Shown one piece after another: positions 55,781-64,000 of a stretch of DNA of 64,000 nucleotides. The stretch spans positions 682,001 to 746,000 of the forward strand of contig NZ_NFSC01000031.1 of assembly GCF_002157505.1 (NCBI RefSeq), read 5' to 3'. Position numbers and translations under genes: made by a program. The stretch comes from Arthrobacter agilis (GTDB taxonomy: Bacteria; Actinomycetota; Actinomycetes; Actinomycetales; Micrococcaceae). The stretch's first letter is position 1. Each line of letters starts with the position of its first letter. Under the pieces are notes generated by a model. The model was not told the origin of the DNA and did not search any database. It saw only the letters and a list, made by a program, of their open reading frames with translations.

Positions 55781-56760
55781 TTGGAGTCTCCTGCGTAGTG
55801 GACCCAGCTCCTGGAGGTGCGGAACAGGATGAAGGCGAGGACGCCGACGGCGAGCAGCAGGACCCAGGCCATCGCGGATGCGTAGCCCATCTGGTTGTTG
55901 GCGAAGGCCCGTGTGTAGAGGTAGACGGTGTAGAAGTTGGTGGCGCCGCCGGGGCCGCCGGTCCCTGAGCCGATGATGTACGCCGAGGCGAACACCTGGA
56001 ACGCATTGATCATCTCGAGCAGCAGGTTGAAGAAGATCACCGGCGAGAGCATCGGTACGGTCACGCTGAGGAACTTGCGCCAGGCCTTTGCTCCGTCGAC
56101 GGACGCCGCCTCGTACAGTTCCGCGGGTACTCCCTTGAGTCCTGCCAGGAAGATGACCATCGGTGCGCCGAACTGCCAGATGGCCAGGAGGATCATCATC
56201 GGCATGATGAGGGACGGGTTGCCGATCCAGCCGCCGAGGTTGATGCCGAACAGGTTGAGCGTCCCGTCGACCGGTCCGTCCGTGGAGAACATGGCCCGCC
56301 AGACGATGGCGATGCTGACGCTCGCTCCGATCAGGCTGGGGGCATAGAACGCCGAGCGGAAGAAGCCCGTACCCCGCGCCTTGTAGTTCAGGAGCATCGC
56401 GACGCCGAGGGCGGCGGCCAGCTTGATCGGCGTGCCGACGAGGACGTAGATGAGGGTGATCCGCACCGAGCCCCAGAACTTCTCGTCCTCCGCCATGCGC
56501 CGGATGTTCTCCAGCCCCGTCCATTCGGGAGCGGTGAAGAGGTTGTAGTCCGTGAAGGCCAGGTAGAGGGACACCAGCATGGGTCCGAGGGTGAGGCCGA
56601 TGAAGCCGAGCAGCCACGGGGAGAGGAAGACGTAGCCCGCCACGGTATCGCGGTTGCGCGAACGTCGGGGCCGCGTGCCCGTCCGGCGGCTTCGCGCCGG
56701 ACGGGCACCGGATTCGGCGGTGCGGGCTGTTGCTGGCGCGTGCGCCGAGTCCGTTGTCAC
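55777..56760 (-). CDS. CUT1 sugar ABC permease, MalF-like
   Basis: 327 residues from a GTG with AAAGGAG upstream. A Ser/Arg/Ala-rich cytoplasmic N-terminus precedes the first helix, YVFLSPWLLGFIGLTLGPML. The EAA loop is ELYEAASVDGAKAWRKFLSV. It is the first permease of the operon, 17 bases after the binding-protein gene. The long basic N-terminus is unusual but found in actinobacterial members. Confidence 0.94.
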   Translation of the reverse strand: MTTDSAHAPATARTAESGARPARSRRTGTRPRRSRNRDTVAGYVFLSPWLLGFIGLTLGPMLVSLYLAFTDYNLFTAPEWTGLENIRRMAEDEKFWGSVRITLIYVLVGTPIKLAAALGVAMLLNYKARGTGFFRSAFYAPSLIGASVSIAIVWRAMFSTDGPVDGTLNLFGINLGGWIGNPSLIMPMMILLAIWQFGAPMVIFLAGLKGVPAELYEAASVDGAKAWRKFLSVTVPMLSPVIFFNLLLEMINAFQVFASAYIIGSGTGGPGGATNFYTVYLYTRAFANNQMGYASAMAWVLLLAVGVLAFILFRTSRSWVHYAGDSK

Positions 56761-56776
56761 GATGGAGCTCCTTTGC

Positions 56777-58069
56777 CTAGCTACCGAGCGTGACGGAGGC
56801 TTCGTCGAAGAACTGCTTCGCCGCGTCATCGGGAGTCACGGAACCCAGGCCGATCGACTTGCCGAGATCCCAGAAGGTCTGCTCGATTGCACCGAAACCG
56901 GCGACGGGTGCTGCCGGAGCATCGCCCACGCGGTCCGAGATGGAGTCGAGGTAGTCCTTGACGGCCTTGTCCGGTCCCTCGAGGTTCGCGCCCTCGAGCT
57001 GCGTCTCGGAGGCCGGGATGCCGAGCGTGGCGCCGAAGATCCCGCCGACCTCGGGGCTGTTGATGAGGAAGTCGACGAAGGCGGCCGCTGCCTCGGGGTG
57101 TTCCGTCGATGCGGATGCAGCCTGCATGAGGCCTACCTTGCGGTAGAGGTCCTTCTCGTCCGGGTTGTCGGTCGGCGGAGCGACGATGGTGATCTCCTCT
57201 GCGCCGGAGTCACCCAGGTAGCCTCCGAGGAAGTTGCTCCAGCTCATCTCGCTGGTGGTGAGGTTGCCGCCGAAGCCCGAGACCGGGTTGATCTCCTCGA
57301 GCTTGCTCTGCGGGACCGTGACCTTGTCGCGGTTCTCCTGGCCTTCCTGCCAGTGCGCGGCGAGCTCTTCCTGCGTGAAGTTGAGCTCTCCGTCCTCCGT
57401 GAACAGTTCACGGCCCTGCTGCCGCAGCTTCAGTTCGAAGTCCTGGATGCGCTGGGTCGTGTCGGTGCCGCCGTAGACCTTCCCGCCGGTGGCTTCGGTC
57501 ACGGATGCCATGTACGCGTCGTAGTCGTCCCAGCTCGTGCCGCCCTCGTAGGGCTCGACGCCGGCCTCGGCGAGCAGGGCCGGGTTCTGGAACACGGACC
57601 AGGCGCTGTAGCCCGTGGGGATGGCGAAGGTGCCGTCCTCGAGCTTTCCGGTGGACAGCAGGCTCTCGTCGATGGCGTCGGTGGTGATGCCGTTGCCGAA
57701 GTAGTCCTCGAGGTTCAGCAGCAGGCCGTTGTCGCCGTACTGCCGCAGGTAGGTGTAGTCGAACTGCATCACGTCAGGGAGTCCGCCACCTGCCGCCTCG
57801 GTCTGGCGCTTCTCCCAGTAGGAGGGGTAGTCGGTGAACGTGTCGTTGATCGTGATGTTCGGGAACTTCTCCTCGAATGCCGCGATGGCCTCGTCGTAGC
57901 GGGCGGCACGGTCGTCGTTGCCCCAGAACGTGTAGTTGAGCGTGATCTGCTCTTCGGTGTCGAGGGCTGCAGGCTCGCCCCCGCCACCGCCACATCCGGT
58001 CAGGACCAGCCCTGTGGCGGCCAGGGCTGCGACGCCGGTCAGCGTGCGCCGTGAGAGTGTGCGGAACAT
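56777..58069 (-). CDS. CUT1 sugar-binding lipoprotein
   Basis: 430 residues. The lipobox LVLTGC gives the lipid cysteine at residue 26. The fold is type B oligosaccharide-binding: TLNYTFWGNDDRAARYDEAI, then GGGLPDVMQFDYTYLRQYGD and the C-terminal helices. The start follows CCAGGAGGACAAAG. It is the first gene of the operon behind a promoter and LacI-like operator. The ligand is probably a galacto- or rhamno-oligosaccharide, inferred from the neighbours only. Confidence 0.94.
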   Translation of the reverse strand: MFRTLSRRTLTGVAALAATGLVLTGCGGGGGEPAALDTEEQITLNYTFWGNDDRAARYDEAIAAFEEKFPNITINDTFTDYPSYWEKRQTEAAGGGLPDVMQFDYTYLRQYGDNGLLLNLEDYFGNGITTDAIDESLLSTGKLEDGTFAIPTGYSAWSVFQNPALLAEAGVEPYEGGTSWDDYDAYMASVTEATGGKVYGGTDTTQRIQDFELKLRQQGRELFTEDGELNFTQEELAAHWQEGQENRDKVTVPQSKLEEINPVSGFGGNLTTSEMSWSNFLGGYLGDSGAEEITIVAPPTDNPDEKDLYRKVGLMQAASASTEHPEAAAAFVDFLINSPEVGGIFGATLGIPASETQLEGANLEGPDKAVKDYLDSISDRVGDAPAAPVAGFGAIEQTFWDLGKSIGLGSVTPDDAAKQFFDEASVTLGS

Positions 58070-58116
58070 CTTTGTCCTCCTGGAAAACTTCTTCGTCAGC
58101 CATCGTGGAACGCCGT

Positions 58117-58134
58117 TGGGAAAGCGTTATCCCA
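58117..58134 (-). promoter_or_regulatory. LacI-family-like operator of the importer operon
   Basis: TGGGAAAGCGTTATCCCA, a near-perfect palindrome with a central CG, in the form bound by LacI/GalR repressors. It directly follows the -10 box of the importer promoter. The half TGGGA and centre AGCG resemble the site at 62538-62551. Confidence 0.75.
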
Positions 58135-58135
58135 C

Positions 58136-58164
58136 AGCGTAGGTTGAATCGTATCAATGGTCAA
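58136..58164 (-). promoter_or_regulatory. Promoter of the CUT1/GH42 operon
   Basis: TTGACC (complement of 58159-58164), 17-base spacer, TACGCT (complement of 58136-58141). The operator at 58117-58134 lies directly downstream, so a bound repressor would block the transcription start. Confidence 0.7.
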
Positions 58165-58232
58165 CAGCCTGATCCCGGCGAACGTGTCCGCGCTCTATCT
58201 TCGCCCATTTCCACCGTGAGAGGATGCACCCT

Positions 58233-59216
58233 ATGCCCCAATTCGATCTCCCCCTGTCCGAGCTGCGGAGCTACCTCCCGCAGCGCGATGAGCCCTCCGA
58301 CTTCGACGCATTCTGGGACCGGACCCTCGCCGAACAGCGAGCGCACGTCCGCACTCCTTCCTTCGAGGAGGTCGACGCCGGCTATTCGCAGCTGGTCACG
58401 GAGGACGTCACCTTCGCCGGATACGACGGCCAACCGGTCAAGGGATGGCTGCTCACGCCCCGCCACCTTTCCGGTCCCCTGCCGACGGTCGTCACCTTCA
58501 TCGGCTACGGTGGCGGGCGCGGACTGCTCGGCGAATGGACGGGTCTGCCCAGTGCCGGCTTCGCGCACTTCGTGATGGATCTCCGCGGACAGGGGTCGGG
58601 CCACCGGACGGGCGACACGGCGGATGGGCCCCTGGCTGGTCCGCACCTCGGCGGCTTCATGACGCTCGGCGTCGGAAGCCCGGACACGTACTACTACCGC
58701 CGGCTCTTCGTGGACGCGGTCCACGCGGTCGAGGCCGCCCAGTCGCACCCCGCCGTCGACCCCTCCCGCATCGTGGTCTCGGGAGGGAGCCAGGGCGGCG
58801 GCATCACCCTTGCTGCGGCCGCCCTCGCCCAGCGCGTGAACGACGCCCCGCCCGTCGGCGCCATCGTGGACGTCCCGTTCCTGTCCCACATGCGGCGCGC
58901 CACCGAGATCGTCGACACCGCTCCCTACTCCGAGATCGCGAGGTACCTCGGGACGCGGCGGCACGACGTCGACAGTGTCTTCCGGACCCTCAGCTACTTC
59001 GACGGCGTCAATTTCGCGACGCGCAGCACCATCCCCGCGATGTTCTCCGTGGGGCTGCTCGACGACGTGTGCCCGCCGTCGTGCGTGTTCGCGGCCCACA
59101 ACCACTACGCGGGGCCCAAGCGTATGAAGGTGTACCCGTACAACGGGCACGAGCAGGGAGGCGCCTTCCAGGACGTCGAGCACCTCGCGTTCGTGCGGGA
59201 ACTCATCGGCTCCTGA
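58233..59216 (+). CDS. Acetylxylan esterase / cephalosporin-C deacetylase family (CE7)
   Basis: 327 residues; the ATG at 58233 is preferred because AGAGG is about nine bases upstream (the ATG at 58224 is too close). An alpha/beta hydrolase of CE7 with RGQ at 118-120, nucleophile S186 in GGSQGG, acid D277 or D278 in GLLDDVCPP and H306 in NGHEQGG. CE7 enzymes are cytoplasmic and remove acetyl groups from imported oligosaccharides, so it would deacetylate pectin- or xylan-derived sugars. It is divergent from the importer operon. Confidence 0.92.
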   Translation: MPQFDLPLSELRSYLPQRDEPSDFDAFWDRTLAEQRAHVRTPSFEEVDAGYSQLVTEDVTFAGYDGQPVKGWLLTPRHLSGPLPTVVTFIGYGGGRGLLGEWTGLPSAGFAHFVMDLRGQGSGHRTGDTADGPLAGPHLGGFMTLGVGSPDTYYYRRLFVDAVHAVEAAQSHPAVDPSRIVVSGGSQGGGITLAAAALAQRVNDAPPVGAIVDVPFLSHMRRATEIVDTAPYSEIARYLGTRRHDVDSVFRTLSYFDGVNFATRSTIPAMFSVGLLDDVCPPSCVFAAHNHYAGPKRMKVYPYNGHEQGGAFQDVEHLAFVRELIGS

Positions 59217-59283
59217 GGGTTTGCAGCGGTCGGGTGCGACGCGGAGCACCCCGACTGCGGGTCGGAGGAAGGGCCGGTCCGGA

Positions 59284-59733
59284 TCAGCGCTGCTGGACGG
59301 CGCGGTCCTGGAACCAGCGGATCAGCTCGCGCAGGGCGGCGACGGACTCCTGCGGGTCGTCATCGCCCTCGATATCCGAGAAGGTGCTGCGGTACCCGGG
59401 GATATTCTCGGCAGCCACCTCGGAGGCCGGATCGTACGCCATGGTCCAGTCCGGGAACTGCCGTTCGTCGATGGTCTCCTGAAGAAGGATATGGATGTCC
59501 AGGTGGCGGGGATCGGCGGCGATGATGGACATGCGCTCACGCAGGACGTCAGCAGGGCCCTCGATGACCTGAAGGAATCGTCCGCTGCGGTAGAGCAGCA
59601 TCCCCGTCAGGTGGGCACGGGCGTTGTTCTCCCGGCTGAGGGCCAGCAGGGCGTTGAGCTCCTCGTCCTTGAACGGGTGGGCCGAGGTGCTCGAGTAGAC
59701 GATCGACAGCAGGTTCTTGGGGGTTCGGCTCAC
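59284..59733 (-). CDS. BLUF-domain blue-light sensor
   Basis: 149 residues, mostly one BLUF domain that binds FAD and senses blue light. Family positions are Y13 in LLSIVYSS, N36/N37 in ENNARAHLTGMLLY, Q55 in FLQVIEGP and W96/M98 in FPDWTMAY. The C-terminal 50 residues (ASEVAAENIPGYRSTFSDIE) form a short tail without an output domain, so signalling would be by a partner protein. It sits between the CE7 and PL11 genes; no clear partner is next to it. Confidence 0.9.
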   Translation of the reverse strand: MSRTPKNLLSIVYSSTSAHPFKDEELNALLALSRENNARAHLTGMLLYRSGRFLQVIEGPADVLRERMSIIAADPRHLDIHILLQETIDERQFPDWTMAYDPASEVAAENIPGYRSTFSDIEGDDDPQESVAALRELIRWFQDRAVQQR

Positions 59734-59955
59734 ACGCCCAATCTACCGAACGCGGGGCGGGCCGAGCCCGTCGGCACCTCCGGGGAACGCGGAAGTTGGC
59801 GGCACTCCGAACCGGCGCCGGAACGCCGCGATCGGGCGGGCACTCCACGCTCCCTCCCGACGTCGGCACTGCAGCGCGCCCAAGCGATGGAGATCGATCC
59901 GACAGGACCGCGTGCCCGTACGCACGCGATCCTGCCGGACGATCAGCCGACGCCG
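59734..59955. other. Gap between the BLUF and PL11 genes
   Basis: 222 bases upstream of the BLUF gene on the minus strand and downstream of the PL11 gene. No gene is recognised. It should carry the BLUF promoter and the PL11 transcription end, but neither could be pinned. Confidence 0.4.
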
Positions 59956-62523
59956 CTACTGCAGCATCGGAAGGATCACCGACCCCTGGTATCCGAGCTG
60001 GGTGCGGGCCTCCTCGGAGACCGTGCCGGGCTTCGTCTGCTGCAGCTGGTCGAGGAACGTCCCGAGGGCCCTGGCCGCGTTACCCGCCTGGTCCCGTTCG
60101 GCGGCACGCCGCGCCTGGTCCAGGGAGGCGCGCAACTGCTGTGCCGCGGGTCCGGAGACCTCACCCGCGGTGATGAGCTGCTCGAGCTGCCGCTGCAGGG
60201 CCGGCAGTGCGCCGGGCAGGTAGGCATCGGGCACGGGCACCTTCGTGAAGTCCGTGTCCGACGCGAGATAGAAGCTCGTGTACGCAGGCTGGTTGTAGGC
60301 GGTGTTCTGGCGGGCGATCTCGGCGCGATACTGGGGATCGTGCATCAGGGTGTACAGCTTCCGATCGGTGACCTCGGTACTCGTGAAGATCCGGATCGCG
60401 GAGCTGTCCGTGGTCCGGACCAGCAACTCCTCCCGCCAGTCACCGAACACGTCGGCCACGAGCGAGGGATTGCCCTTGGTGCCGTTGTTCGTGCGCGTGC
60501 CGGTCGCCGTCAGGAGGCGTCCGCGTCGAGCATCGTCGATGGTGGGGGTCTGGTCGCCGGCACCGTTGACGAGTTGCGTGGTGCCGTCGGCCGCCCAGCG
60601 AATGCTCATGTTCGTTCCCGGACCATTGCCGGGAAGGAGCTTCCCGGAAGCCGATCGCAGGCTCACGGCCCAGTTCTCGATGCCTCGGACCGAGGGGTCG
60701 ATGTCCCCGATCATGCCGCGCCCGGTGTCCTTGCCCGTATAGCCGCCGAACAGGACCTCACCATTGGACGCGTCCCGCATCGCCCAGCCGTATGGCGCGC
60801 CCGTTGCCCCCTCGTGGACGGAGAAGATCTCCTGGCCGGGGCGGTCCGGATCGATGTCCGTCACGTGGATGGCATCTCCGTGGCCGAGCTTCGCCTCCGT
60901 GCCGGGGGCCGCGCTGGCAGCGGGAAGCGTGTCGAAGGAGCTGTACAGCAGGGAGCCGTCGTCATCGATGGTGGCGCTGCCGTAGACGATCTCCTGCCGT
61001 CCGTCGCCGTCGACGTCGGCGGCACTCAGCGAGTGGAATCCCTGGCCGGCCAGGACGCCGAACTCCTCACTGCTGCCCGTTCCGCTGTGCGGGCTGTCGT
61101 TGAAGGGATTGGACATGGGCACGTGGCCGGAATCCACCTGCCAGTCCTGCGTCAACCGCTTGCCGTCCCAGCTGTAGGCGACGACGTCGGCGCGCGTGTA
61201 GTAGCCGCGGGCGAAGACGGCGGAGGGATTCTCGCCGTGGAGGTACGCGACGCCGGCGAGGAAGCGGTCCACCCGGTTGCCCGGCTCGATACGCGCCATG
61301 GCGTAGTCGCCCCACAGCAGGCCATCATCCCCGCGGCCGGGCTCATACGGAACGGTCTCGAGCTCGGCGCCGGTGGCACCCTCGAACACGCTCAGGTACT
61401 CGGGACCGTCCACGATGAAACCCTCGAAGGCGCGGAGGGCGTTCCTCGCACTCCGGGACGGTGCATAGACGTCCAGGAAGTAGTCCGCCATCGAACGGGC
61501 GTCGGCGTCGGACAGCGGGTAGTCGTACCGCTGCCCGATGCCGAAGGCCTCCTCGAGCGTCGCGGGCCAGTTCCCGGCAACCACCTCGGGGTGGTCCTGC
61601 CAGCCCTTGAACATCGTGACGACGTGCTCGTAGTAGCCCGCGGCGCTCAGCCGGTAGTCATCCGCGTTGGTGACTCCCGCTGCGCGGTCCGCCTCCGGTA
61701 GTGTCACGTAGCTCTCGGAAGTGACCTCGCCCTGGGGGCCGTAGGTGGTGGTCTTCGTCCCGGGGGCGGTCTTGAGCATCATCTCGGCTCGGCTGTCGCC
61801 GTCGAAGTCCGACACCAGAAACTGCGTGTAGTGGGCTCCGGAGCGGATGTTGACGCCGAGGTCGATCCGGCTCAGCAGCCTCCCCTCGGCCGTGTAGGTG
61901 TCGATGTAGGTGTTACCGGTGTATCCGACCTGGGAGACGTCCTTCGCGTTCGAGGGATACCACTTGCCGAAGTATTCGTACGAGCCGTCCCCGTCCACGT
62001 CCCCGACACTCATGTCGTTCGCCGAGTAGGTGTACGCCTCACCCGTCGGAGTCACGCCGTCGGCCGGCTTTCTCAGCGCAAGGTCGGTGTAGGCCTGCGT
62101 CCAGGGGATCACTTCGGCACTGACCTCGACCTCTCCGCCGTCGACGACGGCGCCGATGCTGTACCGCGCGTTCGCGGCGGCACCTGCATCGGTCAGCGCC
62201 GTGTCGAGGTAGTTGGTGCTGTCCGTGACCGTGGCGATGGCTTCGCCGTTCCGGTACACCGTGAAGTCCGTCCCGGTGACGCCGTCCGCCGTCGCGCCCG
62301 TCACCTCCGTCGCCTTGAGCCGCCAGGAGAGGAAGACACCTTCAGGGGTGGCGGCGCCGACGAGGCCCCGGTCCAGGTATTCGAGCTGCACTCCCCCGAT
62401 CGCAGCCGCGTTGCCGGGGCCGGGCCCCTGCGCCAGGGCGGGGACGGAGAGTCCACTGAGGGTGAGGACAGTGCCCGTGGCGAGTGCCAGGCACACCGCT
62501 GTTTTCTTTGCCGAACTCATCAT
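59956..62523 (-). CDS. Secreted rhamnogalacturonan lyase, PL11
   Basis: 855 residues. A Sec signal (about 1-31, VCLALATGTVLTLSGLSVPA then ALAQG) leads to a beta-sandwich and eight-bladed propeller with calcium-binding DxDGDG segments such as SVGDVDGDGSYEYFGKWYPS and SAADVDGDGRQEIVYGSA. This is the PL11 family (YesW/YesX), which cleaves the rhamnosyl-galacturonosyl backbone of rhamnogalacturonan I. The last 60 or so residues (QLITAGEVSGPAAQQLRASL, RALGTFLDQLQ) resemble a FIMAH-type domain. The start is ATG ATG with AAGGGA before it. It is behind its own promoter and operator. Confidence 0.93.
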   Translation of the reverse strand: MMSSAKKTAVCLALATGTVLTLSGLSVPALAQGPGPGNAAAIGGVQLEYLDRGLVGAATPEGVFLSWRLKATEVTGATADGVTGTDFTVYRNGEAIATVTDSTNYLDTALTDAGAAANARYSIGAVVDGGEVEVSAEVIPWTQAYTDLALRKPADGVTPTGEAYTYSANDMSVGDVDGDGSYEYFGKWYPSNAKDVSQVGYTGNTYIDTYTAEGRLLSRIDLGVNIRSGAHYTQFLVSDFDGDSRAEMMLKTAPGTKTTTYGPQGEVTSESYVTLPEADRAAGVTNADDYRLSAAGYYEHVVTMFKGWQDHPEVVAGNWPATLEEAFGIGQRYDYPLSDADARSMADYFLDVYAPSRSARNALRAFEGFIVDGPEYLSVFEGATGAELETVPYEPGRGDDGLLWGDYAMARIEPGNRVDRFLAGVAYLHGENPSAVFARGYYTRADVVAYSWDGKRLTQDWQVDSGHVPMSNPFNDSPHSGTGSSEEFGVLAGQGFHSLSAADVDGDGRQEIVYGSATIDDDGSLLYSSFDTLPAASAAPGTEAKLGHGDAIHVTDIDPDRPGQEIFSVHEGATGAPYGWAMRDASNGEVLFGGYTGKDTGRGMIGDIDPSVRGIENWAVSLRSASGKLLPGNGPGTNMSIRWAADGTTQLVNGAGDQTPTIDDARRGRLLTATGTRTNNGTKGNPSLVADVFGDWREELLVRTTDSSAIRIFTSTEVTDRKLYTLMHDPQYRAEIARQNTAYNQPAYTSFYLASDTDFTKVPVPDAYLPGALPALQRQLEQLITAGEVSGPAAQQLRASLDQARRAAERDQAGNAARALGTFLDQLQQTKPGTVSEEARTQLGYQGSVILPMLQ

Positions 62524-62537
62524 TGAATCCCTTATTT

Positions 62538-62551
62538 GGAAAACGCTTTCC
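62538..62551 (-). promoter_or_regulatory. LacI-family-like operator of the PL11 gene
   Basis: GGAAAACGCTTTCC, a palindrome with a central CG, directly downstream of the PL11 -10 box. It shares the GGAAA/GCG core with the importer operator. Confidence 0.7.
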
Positions 62552-62558
62552 TGCTCAC

Positions 62559-62586
62559 GCTATGATTCGGTTCCTGCTTTCGTCAA
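62559..62586 (-). promoter_or_regulatory. Promoter of the PL11 gene
   Basis: TTGACG (complement of 62581-62586), 16-base spacer, CATAGC (complement of 62559-62564). The -10 is weak, but the -35 is near consensus and the operator follows at the expected start site. Confidence 0.55.
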
Positions 62587-62661
62587 GGGAGGGCGAAGAA
62601 AAAGGGAGCAGCCGCGGCTGCTCCCTTCCCTGTGCTCGTGCTCGTGCTCGTGCTTATGCGA

Positions 62662-63825
62662 TCAGCCGCGCTCCGCGTGGTGGCCGGGCGCGTGCTGTGC
62701 GATCAGGTCCCGGACCGGGCCGTACAGCGGATGATCCGCCGGCAGGCCCGTGATCGACGTCGTCGCCTCGCCGGGCTCCTGGGTGGCCAGGATCTCGGCG
62801 AGCGCGGTGACTTCGGGATCATCGGGAGCCGAGAAGGCCAGTGCGGCCCGCATCGCCTCGAGCAGCGCCGCGGGGTGCACACCGGTCTCGGCCAGCTCGG
62901 CGGCCGGCCCGACGAAGCGCTCCTTCCGGCTCAGCTTCCGCAGCGGCGCCCTGCCGACGCGCACCACTGTGTCCGGAAGGTGCTGGTTCATGAAGCGCCG
63001 CAGGATCTTCTGCACATAGGCTTCCTGCTCCGCGTCGTCGAACCCGTGCTTGGCGACGAGCAGCTGTTTCGTCTCGTCGAGCACGGCCCGCACCTTCGCT
63101 GCGATGGCCTCGTCCGCCATGGCGTCCGCGATCTTCTCGACACCCGCCGCGTAGCCGAAGTAGGCCGCCGACGCATGGCCGGTGTTCACCGTGAACAGCT
63201 TCCGTTCGATGTACGGCTCGAGGTCGTCGACGTAGGTCGCCCCGGGGATCTCGGGTGCATTCCCCTTGAAGGGGGTGCGGTCGATGACCCACTCGAAGAA
63301 GGTCTCCACGGTGACGTCGAGGCCCTGGCCCGCCGCCTGGTTGGGGACGATGCGGTCCACCGCGGTGTTCGCGAAGATCGCCCTGGAGGCGAGGTCCAGT
63401 GCGGCGCCGTCGTACGTCTGCTCGACTTCGCGACGCAGGATGTCCGTCGCGTTGATGGCGTTCTCGCACGCCATCACCTGCAGTGGAGCCAGGTCCTCAC
63501 TCCGGCGGGCGATCGCCTGGGCGATCACCGGCGCCAGGAACTTCAGGACGTTCGGGCCCACCGCCGTGGTGACCATGTCGGCCGTGGCGATCTCACCGAC
63601 GACGTCGTCCTCCTGGGACCGCGAGTTCAGTGCGCGGTAGTTGTCGACCGTCTTGACCGCCGGTTCCTCGCCGACCTCGTGGACGTCGTAGCTCGGCGTC
63701 GAGGCGAGCTGGTCGATCAGGGCGCCAGCGACGTCGGCGAAGACCACCTCGTACCCGGCTTCGTGGAGCAGGAGCCCCACGAAGCCGCGTCCGATGTTGC
63801 CGGCACCGAAATGTACTGCCTTCAC
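62662..63825 (-). CDS. mtlD: Mannitol-1-phosphate 5-dehydrogenase
   Basis: 387 residues from a GTG that overlaps the preceding stop by one base (TAGTG). Oxidises mannitol 1-phosphate to fructose 6-phosphate with NAD. The dinucleotide fold begins at KAVHFGAGNIGRGFVGLLLH; RKLFTVNTGHASAAYFGYA is the catalytic-domain signature. It follows the EIIA gene in a typical mannitol PTS operon and ends 139 bases upstream of the PL11 start, both on the minus strand. Confidence 0.95.
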   Translation of the reverse strand: MKAVHFGAGNIGRGFVGLLLHEAGYEVVFADVAGALIDQLASTPSYDVHEVGEEPAVKTVDNYRALNSRSQEDDVVGEIATADMVTTAVGPNVLKFLAPVIAQAIARRSEDLAPLQVMACENAINATDILRREVEQTYDGAALDLASRAIFANTAVDRIVPNQAAGQGLDVTVETFFEWVIDRTPFKGNAPEIPGATYVDDLEPYIERKLFTVNTGHASAAYFGYAAGVEKIADAMADEAIAAKVRAVLDETKQLLVAKHGFDDAEQEAYVQKILRRFMNQHLPDTVVRVGRAPLRKLSRKERFVGPAAELAETGVHPAALLEAMRAALAFSAPDDPEVTALAEILATQEPGEATTSITGLPADHPLYGPVRDLIAQHAPGHHAERG

Positions 63826-64000
63826 TAGGCATTGACCTTTCCGAAGAGGGCGAGGACCTCGTCGACCGACGTGGCCTCATCGAGCTTGGCCACCTGGTCC
63901 TTGTCCGAGAAGACGCGGGCGATCGCGGACAGGATGGAGAGGTGCTCGTTGTTGACGCCTGCGACGCCGACCACGAACTTCACCTGCTTGCCGTTCCAGT
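63825..64000 (-). CDS. mtlF: Mannitol PTS EIIA component, C-terminal end (cut by window edge)
   Basis: The last 58 codons are visible: NGKQVKFVVGVAGVNNEHLS, ILSAIARVFSDKDQVAKLDE and ATSVDEVLALFGKVNA. This is the end of the PTS EIIA domain of the mannitol family, which takes phosphate from HPr and hands it to EIIB. The stop overlaps mtlD. The active-site histidine lies outside the window. Confidence 0.9.
   Translation of the reverse strand, partial: WNGKQVKFVVGVAGVNNEHLSILSAIARVFSDKDQVAKLDEATSVDEVLALFGKVNA

Overview
The window is G+C-rich chromosomal DNA from a high-G+C Gram-positive bacterium, most likely an Arthrobacter-like member of the Micrococcaceae. This is inferred from GuaB3 beside GuaB, a groES-groEL pair with a His-rich GroEL tail under two CIRCE elements, an IdeR/DtxR-type iron box, a mycothiol-type maleylpyruvate isomerase-fold protein, many GTG/TTG starts and TANNNT -10 boxes. 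No rRNA, tRNA, integrase, transposase or CRISPR array was recognised.

Layout. 1-2.34 kb: glpD (cut by the left edge) and guaB3, both on the minus strand. 2.35-27.4 kb: a patchwork accessory block. It holds GNAT acetyltransferases, DUF427, MmcQ/YjbR, DUF1697, RibD-like and DUF805 proteins, several very small membrane proteins and decayed genes (phosphoesterase, MarR, ABC ATPase, HTH regulator, DUF2254). It also holds a LamG lipoprotein, a secreted-protein cassette (a CalY/TasA-like small protein, an 824-residue repeat protein and an M23 peptidase), an orphan FabF, a GAF protein, a TIM-barrel hydrolase, a FrcBCA-type sugar importer, an Orn/Lys/Arg-type decarboxylase and a nitronate monooxygenase-like protein. 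27.4-36 kb: a small membrane protein, an ABC exporter, guaB, rnj (RNase J), then groES-groEL. 36-47.4 kb: an iron-boxed siderophore uptake operon, a THUMP-like methyltransferase, a HAD hydrolase, DUF503, an acidic-repeat hypothetical, YbaK, PhzF, an APC permease, a VOC protein and a maleylpyruvate isomerase-fold protein. 47.7-52.1 kb: amylosucrase, an HI0607-type shikimate dehydrogenase-like protein, a GCS2-type glutamate-cysteine ligase and a small acidic protein. 52.2-62.5 kb: a plant-polysaccharide locus. 62.6-64 kb: mtlD and the end of a mannitol EIIA gene (cut by the right edge).

How genes work together. The 52.2-62.5 kb locus fits uptake and breakdown of pectin side chains (rhamnogalacturonan I and galactan). 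It has a CUT1 importer, a DUF624 membrane protein and a GH42 beta-galactosidase in one operon, a divergent CE7 acetyl esterase, and a secreted PL11 rhamnogalacturonan lyase. Two promoters in it share one architecture: a -35/-10 pair followed directly by a LacI-family-like palindrome (58117-58134 and 62538-62551). No LacI regulator lies in the window. A BLUF blue-light sensor sits inside the locus. The siderophore operon has a promoter followed by an iron box. The groES promoter is overlapped by one CIRCE and followed by a second.

The best candidates for undescribed biology are the 12.5-16.4 kb secreted cassette, which lacks a visible SipW peptidase, the paired-operator pectin regulon with its embedded BLUF protein, and the gene-graveyard block between guaB3 and guaB. 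Starts and small genes are judged by eye from reading frame, Shine-Dalgarno sequence and codon pattern; no searches were run.
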